The notes below the pieces were generated by a model. That model ran no database searches and was not told where the DNA came from. It saw only the letters and a list, made by a program, of their open reading frames with translations. Source: Oceanospirillum sanctuarii (GTDB lineage: Bacteria; Pseudomonadota; Gammaproteobacteria; Pseudomonadales; Halomonadaceae). From it: a stretch of 64,000 nucleotides of DNA. The position numbers and the translations under genes are program-made. Shown here in pieces: positions 19,575 through 29,409 of this stretch (position 1 is the stretch's first letter; every line of letters starts with the position of its first letter). Where the stretch lies: the NCBI RefSeq assembly GCF_002150805.1, contig NZ_MTBA01000001.1, forward strand, positions 124,001 to 188,000, given 5' to 3'.

Positions 19575-19753
19575 CCATAGCGATATTTAGAGTGAGTATA
19601 GGTCTCTAGGTGATTCGTGTCTGTCAGCCAAAACTGAAAAGGCAGCTCGGGGTGCCTGCTCCGGAGTAAGCATTTGATGATCAGTGCATCATCCACGGTC
19701 TTTTCCCGTACTGAGCCGCTGATATTCACCTTATATATGTAGGTGTTATCCAT
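19559..19753 (-). CDS. Small hypothetical protein upstream of the Rpn gene
   Basis: A 64-aa open frame that overlaps the Rpn start by 16 bp. Sequence starts MDNTYIYKVNISGSV and ends HSKYRYGWTIR. No domain is recognised and no clear ribosome binding site is seen; it could be a real small partner or chance. The overlap with the nuclease start hints at coupling. Confidence 0.3.
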   Translation of the reverse strand: MDNTYIYKVNISGSVREKTVDDALIIKCLLRSRHPELPFQFWLTDTNHLETYTHSKYRYGWTIR

Positions 19754-19801
19754 CTATACTAGGTAAAACAACAAGAACTAAGTCTGCGCGGAAAGGTGTT
19801 G

Positions 19802-21064
19802 ATGGACAACAAAATCGAAATATTCACGCTTCGTAACACCCTCGATCATGTGGGGGCTTATGTTTTTATCAAAGATACGGAGTGTCGTTACACCTACGCC
19901 AATAAAATGGTCTGCGATCTGTTCGGGGCTTCACTTAGTGAGGTCATCGGCAAAAAAGATGATGATTTTTTTGATCTCAGGTTATCTGAACAGCTTCACG
20001 AGAATGATCTCAAAGCTTTGGCTGGAGAAAGTATCGAAGGTGAAGAGCACAACCTGATCGCATCTACTGGTGAAACCCGAATTTACTGGTCGGTCAAACA
20101 GCCTATCAAAGACCCCGATGGCCATATTATTGGCCTGTTCGGCATATCCACGGATATCACTGAAAGACGGCGTCTGGAAATCGAACTGGCCGAACAGAGA
20201 AACCTGCTAAACCAGGTGCTTGAGAACATTGATTCCTATGTCTACATCAAGGACACGGAAGGGCGCTACCTCTACGTTAACCAGAATATCTCCGAACTGT
20301 ATGGCATTTCTAAAGGTGAGATTGTCGGGCAACTGGAAGCTGATATTTTACCCGCTGATATTGTGCAAAAGTTTTCTCAGATGGATCAGAAAGTTTTTGA
20401 AAGTGGCGCGAAGGTCGCGGGTGAAGAGGTTGTTCCCCATACCGATGGCAGTATTCAGCACTGCTGGTCTATTAAAATTCCAATTGTTGGTGAAGATGGT
20501 TCCAAACGCCTGATCGGAATTTCGACAGATATTACCGAGCTGATTGAGCTGAAGAATAAGTTTCAGGCCCTTGCCAGACAGGATGACTTAACCAAGGTGA
20601 TGAGTCGTAGGTTTATTCTTGAGGAAGCTGAGTTGATGCTACGGCTGGCCCAGAGTCGGGGAGAGCAGGTCGCTGTAATTATGATTGATATCGATTTTCT
20701 AAAGACGATCAATGACAGTTATGGGCACGGGTTTGGCGATACCTATATCGTGGCACTGGCTCAGGCCTGTACCGAAGCGCTTCAGGATTCAGGCCTGATC
20801 GGGCGCTTGGGTGGAGATGAGTTTCTGCTTGTAATTCCTGATACAGACAGGGATCACACCACTGAGATTGCACTTCGCATACAGCAGGCTGTTAAAGCGA
20901 CTAAACTTCATGCGCCAAACGGGGAGTTGCTTCAGGTTTCTATCAGTATGGGCGGTGCACTGTCGTCAGAGCGCATGACCCTGATTGATCTGATAGGTAA
21001 AGCTGATGATGCGCTTTATCTGACTAAGGGTGAGGGCAGAGGGAATTGGTCACTGTCGGAGTAG
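19802..21064 (+). CDS. PAS-PAS-GGDEF diguanylate cyclase
   Basis: Makes cyclic di-GMP. Two tandem PAS domains of the same type (residues ~8-125 with YVFIKDTECRYTYANKMVCDLFG, and ~135-250 with YVYIKDTEGRYLYVNQNISELYG) precede a GGDEF domain with intact GRLGGDEFLL and the DLTKVMSRR start. No RxxD I-site lies before GGDEF. The ATG at 19802 is preferred over GTG at 19796 because GGAAAGG at 19790-19796 is the ribosome binding site. No transmembrane segments, so a cytoplasmic sensor. Terminated by a strong hairpin shared with ygiQ. Confidence 0.93.
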   Translation: MDNKIEIFTLRNTLDHVGAYVFIKDTECRYTYANKMVCDLFGASLSEVIGKKDDDFFDLRLSEQLHENDLKALAGESIEGEEHNLIASTGETRIYWSVKQPIKDPDGHIIGLFGISTDITERRRLEIELAEQRNLLNQVLENIDSYVYIKDTEGRYLYVNQNISELYGISKGEIVGQLEADILPADIVQKFSQMDQKVFESGAKVAGEEVVPHTDGSIQHCWSIKIPIVGEDGSKRLIGISTDITELIELKNKFQALARQDDLTKVMSRRFILEEAELMLRLAQSRGEQVAVIMIDIDFLKTINDSYGHGFGDTYIVALAQACTEALQDSGLIGRLGGDEFLLVIPDTDRDHTTEIALRIQQAVKATKLHAPNGELLQVSISMGGALSSERMTLIDLIGKADDALYLTKGEGRGNWSLSE

Positions 21065-21095
21065 TGAAAGTAAGAAATGTCTGTGCGTCAGACAC

Positions 21096-21123
21096 AAAAA
21101 AGGCAGCCCTCAGGCTGCCTTTT
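21096..21123. terminator. Bidirectional terminator
   Basis: AAAAAAGGCAGCC / GGCTGCCTTTT with a 4-nt loop, between the diguanylate cyclase gene and convergent ygiQ. Confidence 0.93.
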
Positions 21124-21143
21124 CTGTTTCAAGCATCTGATGA

Positions 21144-23471
21144 TCAGGCGCTTGGTTTTTTACTCACCTGCTTGGCTTTTTTGCCGCCGCCTTTCTTAGC
21201 GAAGGGCTTGCCTGCAGGTTTACCTGAGGCCACGGCTTTTTTCACCGAGGTTTTGGTATTTTTCTTACTGGCTGGTTTTGCTGCACCACTGGCCTGTTTT
21301 ACCTGACCGTTTTTCAGTGTCGGGCGGTTGGTGGTGTGGGAGGCACCGGTCTGCTGGCCCGGGCGTGCTTTGCGCGGGCTGCGTGGATTGACCGGATCTT
21401 TATCTTCACCGGGCACCAGTTTGTGTTTGCCGTCACCAATCAGATCCGCACGGCCCATCTCGCGCAGGGTTTTACGCAGGGCTGGCCAGTTTTTCGGGTC
21501 GTGGTAACGCAGGAAGCCTTTCTGCACGCGACGCTGTTCGTAGCTCTTGGCGGTGAACAGCTTCTCACTCTTATAAGTCACCTGCTTGAGCGGGTTCTTA
21601 TCCGAGTGATACATGGCTGTCGCCAGCGACATCGGTGACGGATAGAAGGTCTGCACCTGATCCGGCCGGAAGTCGTGGGTTTTCAGCCACATCGCAAGGT
21701 TGAGCATATCCTCATCGTCAGAACCCGGGTGGGCGGCGATAAAGTACGGAATCAGGTACTGTTTCTTGCCCGCTTCCTTGGAGTACTTATCGAACATGCG
21801 CTTAAAGTTGTCGTAGGTACCCATGCCCGGTTTCATCATCTTGCTCAGCGTCCCCATTTCGGAGTGCTCCGGAGCAATTTTCAGATAACCGCCAACGTGG
21901 TGGGTGACCAGTTCTTTCACGTATTCCGGATCTTCCACTGCCAGGTCGTATCGCAGACCGGAGGCGATAGACACCGTATGTACGCCCTCTACTGCGCGTG
22001 ATTTACGGTACAGCTCGGTGGTCGGGCTGTGATCGGTATTCAGGTTGACGCAGATCTCCGGATACACGCAGGAGAGCTTACGGCACGAGGCCTGAATCTC
22101 AGGATCTTTACAGTTCAGGTGGTACATATTAGACGTCGGACCGCCGAGGTCAGAAATATGACCGGTAAAGGCTGGCAGTTTCTGTTTAATATCTTCGATC
22201 TCGTTGATGATGGATTCCTGAGACCGACTCTGAATAATGCGGCCTTCGTGCTCGGTGATCGAACAGAAGGTGCAGCCACCAAAACAGCCGCGCATGATGT
22301 TGATCGAGAAACGGATCATCTCATAAGCAGGAATCTTGGCGCCGCCATATTTCGGGTGCGGCACACGCTGGTAGTTAAAGCCGAACACCTTATCCATCTC
22401 CTCGGTTTCCAGAGGGATCGGTGGCGGGTTAACCCAGATCTCTTTTTTGCCGTGACGCTGAATCAGCGCGCGTGCGTTATGCGGGTTGGATTCCAGGTGC
22501 AGCACTCGGGAGGCATGGGCGTACAGTACAGGATCTTTATTCACTTTCTCGAAAGAGGGCAGGCGCACGTAGGTTTTGGACGCATCCAGCTTACCATGCT
22601 TGCCTTTCAGCGGTGCCGGAATCACGCGGATCGGCATCACATCAGGATCTTCCTCTTCACCCTCGCTGCACTTGCCTTCCGGAATGTACTCGTAAGGGCT
22701 TGGAATCTGGTCGATCTTGCCCGGCCAGTCCACACGGCTGGAGTCGATCTCGGTGAAACCGCCCGGAGGGGCATCACGCACGATAGTCGTGCCGCGAATA
22801 TCCAGCAGTTCCGACAGATCTTTGCCCAGTGCCAGTTCGTGGGTCAGCTCGATCAGAGCACGTTCAGCGTTACCGTACAGCAGAATGTCTGCACCGGAGT
22901 CGATCAGTACTGAACGGCGTACCTCGTTGCTCCAGTAATCGTACTGGGCGATACGGCGCAGACTGGCTTCGATACCACCGATCACAATCGGAGTATCCGA
23001 GAAGGCGCGTTTACACATCTGTGAGTAAACAATCACCGCGCGATCCGGACGTTTGCCGCCTTCACCATGTGGGGTGTAGGCGTCGTCGTTACGCACTTTC
23101 AGATCTGCCGTGTAACGGTTGATCAGCGAGTCCATGTTGCCGGCAGTGACACCGAAGTAGAGATTCGGTTTGCCCAGACGCATAAAGTCATCAGGGTTGC
23201 GCCAGTCCGGCTGGTCGATAATACCCACACGGAAGCCCTGGGATTCCAGCAGACGACCCAGCACCGCCATACCGAAACTCGGGTGATCCACGTAGGCGTC
23301 ACCAGTGACGATAATCACATCGCAACTGTCCCAGCCCAGTACGTCCATCTCCTCGCGGGTGGTCGGCAGGAAAGGTGCTGTACCAAAGCACTCGGCCCAG
23401 TACAAAGGGTAGGAAAACAGATCGGGGGCGGTTTTATGTTTACTGCTCATGGCGCTCATCAGGTTCTGCAA
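21144..23471 (-). CDS. ygiQ: YgiQ-family radical SAM protein
   Basis: Large radical SAM enzyme (UPF0313) of unknown substrate. N-terminal region matches YgiQ ([42 protein letters not shown]). The [4Fe-4S] motif is CFGGCTFC (C-x3-C-x2-C), about residue 393. The C-terminus carries a long Lys/Pro/Ala-rich disordered tail (last ~90 residues), longer than E. coli YgiQ. The longest frame starts at 23471; by analogy the real start may be ATG 23459 or 23450 ([15 protein letters not shown]). Monocistronic. Confidence 0.95.
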   Translation of the reverse strand: MQNLMSAMSSKHKTAPDLFSYPLYWAECFGTAPFLPTTREEMDVLGWDSCDVIIVTGDAYVDHPSFGMAVLGRLLESQGFRVGIIDQPDWRNPDDFMRLGKPNLYFGVTAGNMDSLINRYTADLKVRNDDAYTPHGEGGKRPDRAVIVYSQMCKRAFSDTPIVIGGIEASLRRIAQYDYWSNEVRRSVLIDSGADILLYGNAERALIELTHELALGKDLSELLDIRGTTIVRDAPPGGFTEIDSSRVDWPGKIDQIPSPYEYIPEGKCSEGEEEDPDVMPIRVIPAPLKGKHGKLDASKTYVRLPSFEKVNKDPVLYAHASRVLHLESNPHNARALIQRHGKKEIWVNPPPIPLETEEMDKVFGFNYQRVPHPKYGGAKIPAYEMIRFSINIMRGCFGGCTFCSITEHEGRIIQSRSQESIINEIEDIKQKLPAFTGHISDLGGPTSNMYHLNCKDPEIQASCRKLSCVYPEICVNLNTDHSPTTELYRKSRAVEGVHTVSIASGLRYDLAVEDPEYVKELVTHHVGGYLKIAPEHSEMGTLSKMMKPGMGTYDNFKRMFDKYSKEAGKKQYLIPYFIAAHPGSDDEDMLNLAMWLKTHDFRPDQVQTFYPSPMSLATAMYHSDKNPLKQVTYKSEKLFTAKSYEQRRVQKGFLRYHDPKNWPALRKTLREMGRADLIGDGKHKLVPGEDKDPVNPRSPRKARPGQQTGASHTTNRPTLKNGQVKQASGAAKPASKKNTKTSVKKAVASGKPAGKPFAKKGGGKKAKQVSKKPSA

Positions 23472-23831
23472 CAGACGGTGAATTGCCCGTTGGCTTCAGT
23501 GACAGGTCTGGAATTTCCCGAATGGTTTCTGTCAGAAAACCAAAGAAATGCAGACGGGTTTTGCAAACCGCGCATTGTCCCAGAAAAACAGTCGGGAATA
23601 CAGAGCAGAATAGCCGCTGTTCAGAAGATTGGACGGAAACTTTAACCCCCTTTTTTTAGGGGGATAATCCGTTTTGGGCGGAATCTGAAAACCTGAAGAT
23701 TCCTGTGAACCCTTATGGGGATCTTTCGTTCGCTTTTTAAAGCAGAGTAGAATGTCCGGCATCAAAAGCTGCCTGCAGCAAAAAAATAATAAAACAGACC
23801 TTTTTCGGATTCGATTTAATAAGGAAACCCC
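23472..23831. other. ygiQ-lysE divergent intergenic region
   Basis: 360 bp with the promoters of both divergent genes. I see AAGGAAA before the exporter start and a purine-poor GC patch near 23640, but no convincing gene, repeat or operator. Confidence 0.5.
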
Positions 23832-24443
23832 ATGTCTTTAGTCCTTTGGTTATCTCTGCTGTTGATCTGTGTATTGGGTGCGATGTCTCCGGGGCCGAGT
23901 TTAGCGGTTGTATTGCGTCAAACCGTGAGTAACGGTCGAGGCCACGGTATTGCAGCGGGTTGTGCTCATGCGTTAGGCGTTGCGGCATGGGCGGCAGCTA
24001 CGGTTTGGGGCTTGGGGATTCTGGTCAGCCGTTATGAGACGGTCTATCTGGCGCTGACCTGGGCAGGCGCTGCTTATTTGGTTTGGCTGGGTTTTAACGC
24101 TCTGCGTTATGCCTCAACTCCTGAACTTCAGGCAGAAAACGGCACCAAAGAAAGCTACTGGCAGGCAGCCCGATCCGGTCTCTTTATCTCCCTGCTGAAC
24201 CCGAAACTGGCGGTTTTCTTTACCGCTTTGTTCTCTCAGTTTGTGACCGCAGATCAGGGCTTGGAAGCCCAGCTGATTATGGTGCTGACCGCGTCTATTG
24301 TGGACGGTCTCTGGTACACCCTGGTTGCCCTGCTGTTCTCACAGGCGCATCTGTTAGCTTGGTTACGTCGCCATGTAAAACGTATCGAACAGCTGACCGG
24401 TGTGGTGCTGATCGGTCTGGCGGTTCGGGTGGTGATTCCTTAA
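23832..24443 (+). CDS. LysE/RhtB-family exporter
   Basis: Inner-membrane amino acid efflux protein, 203 aa, about six hydrophobic segments. The family signature is in the first loop: GAMSPGPSLAVVLRQTVSNGR (about residues 18-38), then GIAAGCAHALGVAAWA, and a conserved NPKLAVFFTALFSQF segment near residue 120. The exported amino acid cannot be told. The stop TAA is immediately followed by the ATG of the next gene, so they form an operon. Confidence 0.93.
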   Translation: MSLVLWLSLLLICVLGAMSPGPSLAVVLRQTVSNGRGHGIAAGCAHALGVAAWAAATVWGLGILVSRYETVYLALTWAGAAYLVWLGFNALRYASTPELQAENGTKESYWQAARSGLFISLLNPKLAVFFTALFSQFVTADQGLEAQLIMVLTASIVDGLWYTLVALLFSQAHLLAWLRRHVKRIEQLTGVVLIGLAVRVVIP

Positions 24444-24860
24444 ATGTCGGTTTCAGACTTTTCCGGTGATTGCGATGGCCGTTATCCGGTCAACGTGCAC
24501 AAGGTGTTTCACGCCCACGTTTACTTCGATGCCCGCACATTAGAATTTGCGACTGAGCTTTGTCAGCAGGCCGGTGAGCTGTTTGGTGTTCAGGTAGGAC
24601 GGGTGCATGAAAAGCTGGTCGGACCTCATTCTGCGTGGAGCTGTCAGCTGCTGTTTAAAAGCACCGACTTTGATCAGCTGATTCCCTGGCTGGATCAGCA
24701 GCGTTTTTTAGCCTCAGGTGATGAAAAGCCAGGACAGGAAGGCAAGAAAGGCCTTTCGATTCTGGTGCATGGCGTGACCGGTGATCACCTGAAGGATCAT
24801 ACCGACCATGCCTATTGGCTGGGCAAACCACTGCAACTGGATCTGTCGATGTTTCAGTAG
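24444..24860 (+). CDS. DOPA 4,5-dioxygenase family protein
   Basis: A 138-aa protein matching the DOPA 4,5-dioxygenase-like Pfam family of extradiol dioxygenases: FHAHVYFDARTLEFA with the first metal-type His residues near residues 23-25, RVHEKLVGPHSAWSC, and the C-terminal ILVHGVTGDHLKDHTDHAYWLG. Bacterial members are small and their natural substrate is unclear. Starts directly on the stop codon of the LysE gene with zero spacing, an arrangement for coupled translation; a link between export and an aromatic or catechol compound is only a guess. Confidence 0.88.
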   Translation: MSVSDFSGDCDGRYPVNVHKVFHAHVYFDARTLEFATELCQQAGELFGVQVGRVHEKLVGPHSAWSCQLLFKSTDFDQLIPWLDQQRFLASGDEKPGQEGKKGLSILVHGVTGDHLKDHTDHAYWLGKPLQLDLSMFQ

Positions 24861-24899
24861 ACGGCAGCCTTATATTGGACCAGAAGCCTTTTGATTGAC

Positions 24900-25193
24900 T
24901 TAGAAGCCTTCGGTCAGAATGGCATTCACATCGGCGCAGCTCTGTCGGAGTTCCTTCCAGGGGCGATACTCTTCCGAGTTATACCAGGCCTTAAACTGGG
25001 AGATGCATGGAAACTCGTGAATTACCATGAGGTTACTTTCCCAACTGCCTTCCAGAATCTCTCCGGGATAACCTTTTACCAGAAATTTGCCGCCATACTG
25101 CTCAATGCTGGGCAGGTGTCCGGCAACATACTGATCGAATTTATCTTTGTCGTGGATGCGCAGAATATTAACGATGTTGTATGCCTTTTTCAT
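24900..25193 (-). CDS. DUF1330 domain-containing protein
   Basis: A 97-aa ferredoxin-like dimeric alpha/beta barrel protein of the DUF1330 family. Typical features: YNIVNILRIHDKDKFDQY near the N-terminus, LVKGYPGEILEGSWESNLMVIHEFP (spread over about residues 38-62) and AWYNSEEYRPWKELR. Function unknown. It lies about 100 bp after the VOC gene on the same strand with a terminator between them, so it is probably read separately. Confidence 0.88.
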   Translation of the reverse strand: MKKAYNIVNILRIHDKDKFDQYVAGHLPSIEQYGGKFLVKGYPGEILEGSWESNLMVIHEFPCISQFKAWYNSEEYRPWKELRQSCADVNAILTEGF

Positions 25194-25253
25194 AAGTTTT
25201 CCCGGACGTTGATGACTTGGCTGGTGATGTATTTAAAGCGCAGCCTAACAAGA

Positions 25254-25283
25254 AAAACGAGACAACATAAAGCGTCTCGTTTT
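25254..25283 (-). terminator. Terminator after VOC gene
   Basis: AAAACGAGAC / GTCTCGTTTT stem with an A-run on its plus-strand 5' side, 11 bp after the stop of the minus-strand VOC gene. Confidence 0.85.
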
Positions 25284-25293
25284 CCATTGTTTA

Positions 25294-25833
25294 TCAGTAA
25301 GCTCCGGCGCTATAAACCAGCTCATAGCTGTGGCTGTAGATCTCCAGAATATTCCCGAACGGATCTTCCATATAGATCATGCGGTACGGCTTCTCACCCG
25401 GATAGTAGTAGCGCGGTTTCTCCATCCGTTTTTTACCGCCCGCAGCGACAATACGTTCTGCCAGCTCTTCAACATTCGGGTCCTGCACGCAGAAGTGGAA
25501 GATACCGGTTTTCCAATATTCAAAGTTGTTGTCCGGATTCTGCTGATTATCGAACTCGAACAGCTCGACACCGATGCGATCACCGGTAGACAGGTGGGCG
25601 ATACGGAAGCGCTTCCAGCCCGCACCAAAGACATCGGTGCACATCTCACCAATGGCGCTGTCATCTTCTTCGATGGTGGTGGGCTGCATAATCAGATACC
25701 AGCCCAGCACCTCGGTATAGAACTTTACGGCGGCATCCAGATCTGGCACCGAAATACCGATATGGGAAAAGTTACGGGGATAGGCTGCGTGTTGCTCTGC
25801 CGGATTACGGGGCATCATTTGATCGGCAATCAT
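25294..25833 (-). CDS. VOC-family metalloprotein (glyoxalase/dioxygenase fold)
   Basis: A 179-aa vicinal-oxygen-chelate protein. The first beta-alpha-beta unit is SHIGISVPDLDAAVKFYTEVLGWYL with a metal-type His at about residue 24. The second unit is GIFHFCVQDPNVEELAERIVAAGG, and the C-terminal metal Glu lies in YMEDPFGNILEIYSHSYE. It could be a lactoylglutathione lyase relative or an extradiol dioxygenase; the substrate is unknown. Divergent from a LysR gene 124 bp away, which may control it. Confidence 0.9.
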   Translation of the reverse strand: MIADQMMPRNPAEQHAAYPRNFSHIGISVPDLDAAVKFYTEVLGWYLIMQPTTIEEDDSAIGEMCTDVFGAGWKRFRIAHLSTGDRIGVELFEFDNQQNPDNNFEYWKTGIFHFCVQDPNVEELAERIVAAGGKKRMEKPRYYYPGEKPYRMIYMEDPFGNILEIYSHSYELVYSAGAY

Positions 25834-25926
25834 ATTCGACCTCTCAGGTTTCGGTGGTAGTGACGGTGTTAGTCAGATGTTCCAATGCCGGCAAGCGTAC
25901 AAAGCGGTTTTTATAAGGTAAAATTA

Positions 25927-25945
25927 TCAATATTTATTAAATTGA
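25927..25945. promoter_or_regulatory. Possible LysR box
   Basis: TCAAT-n9-ATTGA inverted repeat in the AT-rich region between the VOC gene and the LysR gene, 13 bp before the LysR start. Weak because the surroundings are AT-rich. Confidence 0.3.
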
Positions 25946-25957
25946 GAATTTTCTGTA

Positions 25958-26869
25958 ATGATAGATCCGCGATTGCTGAAAACCTTCTGCACACTGGTGG
26001 AGGTCGGCCATTTCACCCGCACCGCCGAGCAACTGTTTATGACGCAGTCCGGTGTCAGTCAGCAGGTTCGTAAGCTGGAAGATCAGTTGGGTACAGAGCT
26101 GCTGATTCGGGATGCCCGCCAGTTCACCCTGACCGATGCCGGTCAGCGTTTGTATCGGCAGGGCAAAGCCCTGTTAGCAGAGCTGGAGCAGCTGGCGGTG
26201 AGTGTGGCGGATGATCCCGCTTTTGAAGGCGAGGTTCGGGTGATGTCGCCGGGCAGTGTCGGCCTTAAGCTATACCCTCAGTTGCTGGCGCTGCAGAGCC
26301 AATATCCGGCGCTGACCATTGATTGCCGTTTTGCCCCCAATCGGGATGTTGAACAGGCCGTGGCCGAGCGACGCATTGATCTGGGTTTTACCTCCCTGGC
26401 TCCACAGCATGAGGCGGTGAAAAGTCAGCCCATAGCCGAAGAAGCCCTGCTGTTGGTTCTGCCTAAGATTCCCGGTGCAGATATGGATCAGCAAAGACAG
26501 CCTGACTGGCAAACTTTGCTCGATTTGGGTTTTATCGCTCATCCGGATGCGGGACATCATGCAGGCTTGTTGTTGCAGGCTAACTATCCGGAATTTGAGC
26601 ATATCGGCCAGTTCGCCAAACGGGGCTTTTCCAACCAGATCGGTCTGATTCTGCAGCCGGTCAGTATGGGGTTGGGCTTTACGGTACTGCCCAGTTACGC
26701 GGTGGAAGCCTTTAGTGAGCAGGACAAAATCAACGTTTTTGCCCTGCCGCAGCCAGTGAGCGAAACCCTTTATCAGATTACGCACAGACAAAGCCCATTA
26801 CCTAAGCGCGCTGAAACGGTAGCCGCTAAAATAAAGCAGGTATTAACCGCTCAATCCGAGTGGGTATGA
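25958..26869 (+). CDS. LysR-family transcriptional regulator
   Basis: A 303-aa LTTR. N-terminal winged HTH (LLKTFCTLVEVGHFTRTAEQL, then FMTQSGVSQQVRKLEDQLGTEL, residues ~5-48) and a periplasmic-binding-protein-like effector domain (GEVRVMSPGSVGLKLYPQLL onward). It is divergent from the VOC gene and its stop TGA overlaps the LuxR-type gene start as ATGA, so both regulators are translationally coupled. Effector unknown. Confidence 0.94.
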   Translation: MIDPRLLKTFCTLVEVGHFTRTAEQLFMTQSGVSQQVRKLEDQLGTELLIRDARQFTLTDAGQRLYRQGKALLAELEQLAVSVADDPAFEGEVRVMSPGSVGLKLYPQLLALQSQYPALTIDCRFAPNRDVEQAVAERRIDLGFTSLAPQHEAVKSQPIAEEALLLVLPKIPGADMDQQRQPDWQTLLDLGFIAHPDAGHHAGLLLQANYPEFEHIGQFAKRGFSNQIGLILQPVSMGLGFTVLPSYAVEAFSEQDKINVFALPQPVSETLYQITHRQSPLPKRAETVAAKIKQVLTAQSEWV

Positions 26870-27732
26870 TGGATAAGCCAATCACAGATAAGCAGGAAGG
26901 CTGGCGGATGAAAGCAAAACTTGCGGCCATGATAGAAGCGCTGGGCACTACAGGTTTCAGCTCCGCACTGGCGGATTACCTGCGCACGCTCTTGCCCTGC
27001 AGTCACCTGATTATTCTCGGCTGTCGTCGGGGCAAGCATCCTATCTATCTGTACGATGCCATTCCCCATAATCGTGAATACCTGTTTCAGCGTTATCTGA
27101 CCGATGCCTATCTGAAAGATCCCTTCTATCTGTCTGCCCTGCAGGATAATTCCGATCGCGTACTGACACTGACCAGTGTCTGCGGTCAGGATGAATCCCT
27201 CTTGAAGCAAGACTACAGGAAGCGTGATTACCAGCAGGAGTTTTGCCAGCAGACCGGCGTGTACGATGAGCTTTGCCTCTGCACCCGTCTGGATGATGAT
27301 CGCTGGATTCTGCTCTTTACCGGACAGGAAGGGGAGGATGAAACCCGTCATCGTATGCAGTTTAACGAGCTGCAGGCGGAATCTTCGGTTTTACATGCCC
27401 TGATCCGTCAGCAGTGGGCAGGTAGCGCGCAAACTGCGGCCAACAACCCGGATACCGGCCTGCTGCAGTCTTCCGCCATGGCGGATAAAAGCGAGTTTCG
27501 TCAGGCCTTGTTGGTAGCGATGCACTCCTTTGGTGAAGCGTTACTGACCCCGAAAGAGCAGGCGATCACCCTGTTAATCGTGCAGGGCTACGACTCCAAC
27601 GATATTGCTCAACTGGAAGACATCGCCCTTGGTACGGTAAAAAACCACCGTAAAAGTATCTATCGTAAGCTGAATGTCAGTTCCCTGAGCGAGCTGTATC
27701 AGCTGTTTATGACCCATCTGTTAGTCTCTTAG
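26866..27732 (+). CDS. LuxR-type HTH regulator
   Basis: A 288-aa protein with a C-terminal GerE/LuxR DNA-binding domain: LTPKEQAITLLIVQGYDSNDIAQ followed by LEDIALGTVKNHRKSIYRKLNVSS (about residues 220-275). The N-terminal ~200 residues show no recognisable autoinducer-binding or receiver signature. It starts in the stop codon of the upstream LysR gene (ATGA), with a second ATG three bases on. This pairing of LysR and LuxR regulators in one unit suggests a shared regulon, perhaps including the divergent VOC gene. Confidence 0.9.
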   Translation: MMDKPITDKQEGWRMKAKLAAMIEALGTTGFSSALADYLRTLLPCSHLIILGCRRGKHPIYLYDAIPHNREYLFQRYLTDAYLKDPFYLSALQDNSDRVLTLTSVCGQDESLLKQDYRKRDYQQEFCQQTGVYDELCLCTRLDDDRWILLFTGQEGEDETRHRMQFNELQAESSVLHALIRQQWAGSAQTAANNPDTGLLQSSAMADKSEFRQALLVAMHSFGEALLTPKEQAITLLIVQGYDSNDIAQLEDIALGTVKNHRKSIYRKLNVSSLSELYQLFMTHLLVS

Positions 27733-27878
27733 CCGCAGTCGCTATCCTCTTTTATCTTATCCCCTTTATCCCTTTTAACCCGATTTGTCCCTAAAGGGAT
27801 ATGCGGCTTTGCCATGTCTTTCTTTAAGCTGTTCTTATGAATTGTATTTCCCGCTAGCAGAACTCAGTAAGGCATAAC

Positions 27879-29183
27879 ATGACCTCTCTTTTTGATGACC
27901 TGAATCGTCGCGGCCTGATCGCGCAAACCTCCAACGCCGATGAGCTGAAAACCTTCCTGCAGGAGCCGCAAACCGTGTATTGCGGGTTTGATCCTACCGC
28001 AGACAGTCTGCATATCGGGCATCTGGTGCCGCTGCTGATGTTAAAACGCTTTTACGATGCCGGTCATAAAGTGATCGCACTGGTGGGGGGGGCTACCGGT
28101 GCCATTGGTGATCCCAGCTTTAAGGCTGCCGAGCGCAGCCTGAACAGCATGGATACAGTCGATGAGTTTGCTGCCCAGCTGAGTACCCAGATCAACCGAT
28201 TGATGCAGCCGCACCTGAACGGACAGCCGCTAAAACTGGTGAATAACAAAGACTGGTTCTGGGGCATGAATATCGTTGAGTTTTTCCGGGATGTGGGCAA
28301 ACACTTCTCGGTGAATGAGATGATGCGCCGGGAGTCAGTGAAACAGCGTCTGGAGCGCCCGGATGTCGGCATCTCCTTTACCGAGTTCAGCTACACCCTG
28401 CTGCAGTCCTACGATTTTGTGCAGCTGAATAAACATCACGGCGTGACCCTGCAGATTGGCGGGAATGACCAGTGGGGCAATATTGTCAGCGGTATCGACC
28501 TGACCCGCCGTCTGAACCAAACCAAGGTGGATGGTCTGACCCTGCCTCTCATCACCAAAAGCGATGGCACCAAGTTTGGTAAAACCGAGACGGGAACTGT
28601 CTGGCTGGATGCAGCAAAAACCTCTCCCTACAGCTTTTACCAGTTCTGGCTGAATACCGCCGATGCGGATGTTTACAACATGCTGGCGTACTACAGCTTC
28701 CTCTCGGTGGATGAGATTGAAGTGATCCGCAAAGAGGATCTGGAATCCGGCCGTAAGCCCGAGGCGCAGCGTATTCTGGCGGAAGCGATTACAGAATTTG
28801 TCCACGGTGAAGCGGGACTTAACAGTGCCAGGCGGATTACTCAGGCATTGTTTACGGGAAAATCAGATGATGCCGGTATCAGCCAGCTGAGTGAAACCGA
28901 ACTGCAGCAGCTGGAACTGGATGGATTGCCCTGTTTTGCCGTTAACCCGCAAACCGAACTGGCGCAGGTATTGGTGGATGCGGAACTTGCCCCATCCAAG
29001 GGCAAAGCCCGTGAGCAACTGAAAGCCGGCGCGATTCGTCTGAATGGCGAACAGGTGACGGTTGATACCGCAAATAAAGAGATGGATGAAGCGCTTGATC
29101 AGCACTTTGCTCTGTTTGACCGTTACTGGTTGATTCAGCGCGGCAAAAAACACTTTGCGCTGTTAAAGAAGGCAGAAGGATAG
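27879..29183 (+). CDS. tyrS: Tyrosyl-tRNA synthetase
   Basis: Class I aminoacyl-tRNA synthetase charging tRNA-Tyr. Full length at 434 aa. HIGH motif at residues 45-48 ([10 protein letters not shown]), KMSKS-equivalent KFGKT in [14 protein letters not shown], tyrosine-pocket segments [11 protein letters not shown] and [11 protein letters not shown], and a C-terminal S4 RNA-binding domain ([17 protein letters not shown]). Monocistronic; no T-box or other leader structure was seen, as expected in a gammaproteobacterium. Confidence 0.98.
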   Translation: MTSLFDDLNRRGLIAQTSNADELKTFLQEPQTVYCGFDPTADSLHIGHLVPLLMLKRFYDAGHKVIALVGGATGAIGDPSFKAAERSLNSMDTVDEFAAQLSTQINRLMQPHLNGQPLKLVNNKDWFWGMNIVEFFRDVGKHFSVNEMMRRESVKQRLERPDVGISFTEFSYTLLQSYDFVQLNKHHGVTLQIGGNDQWGNIVSGIDLTRRLNQTKVDGLTLPLITKSDGTKFGKTETGTVWLDAAKTSPYSFYQFWLNTADADVYNMLAYYSFLSVDEIEVIRKEDLESGRKPEAQRILAEAITEFVHGEAGLNSARRITQALFTGKSDDAGISQLSETELQQLELDGLPCFAVNPQTELAQVLVDAELAPSKGKAREQLKAGAIRLNGEQVTVDTANKEMDEALDQHFALFDRYWLIQRGKKHFALLKKAEG

Positions 29184-29280
29184 AGGTAGCGTAGAAGCGT
29201 TAGATAGGGCAGGAAAGCGGAGTAGGGCGAATAACGAAAGGCCAGTGGATAGCAGGGGCGATTGAGTGTTCCTTTTGTCC

Positions 29281-29328
29281 AAGAACAGTTCCAAAAATAG
29301 TTCTAAGAACAGTTCCAAAAACAGTTAC
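29281..29328. repeat. 24-bp tandem duplication
   Basis: Two adjacent 24-bp units both starting AAGAACAGTTCCAAAAA (29281-29304 and 29305-29328), differing at three positions. Noncoding, between tyrS and the cupin gene. Confidence 0.85.
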
Positions 29329-29349
29329 CCGAAGCGCTCCGGCTTCGGG
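29328..29349 (-). terminator. Terminator-like hairpin after cupin gene
   Basis: CCCGAAGC / GCTTCGGG stem with a 6-nt loop, followed on the minus strand by TAACTGTTTTT; about 60 bp past the cupin stop and could also stop tyrS transcripts. Confidence 0.6.
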
Positions 29350-29409
29350 CCTGCTACCACCAGCAGTTCTTTCAGATGCTGAAGATTGCGATCTGTTAGC
29401 TTATTTCAG

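Noticed and set aside
22029-22913. 294-codon plus-strand open frame
   Set aside because: Antisense to ygiQ; no family features.
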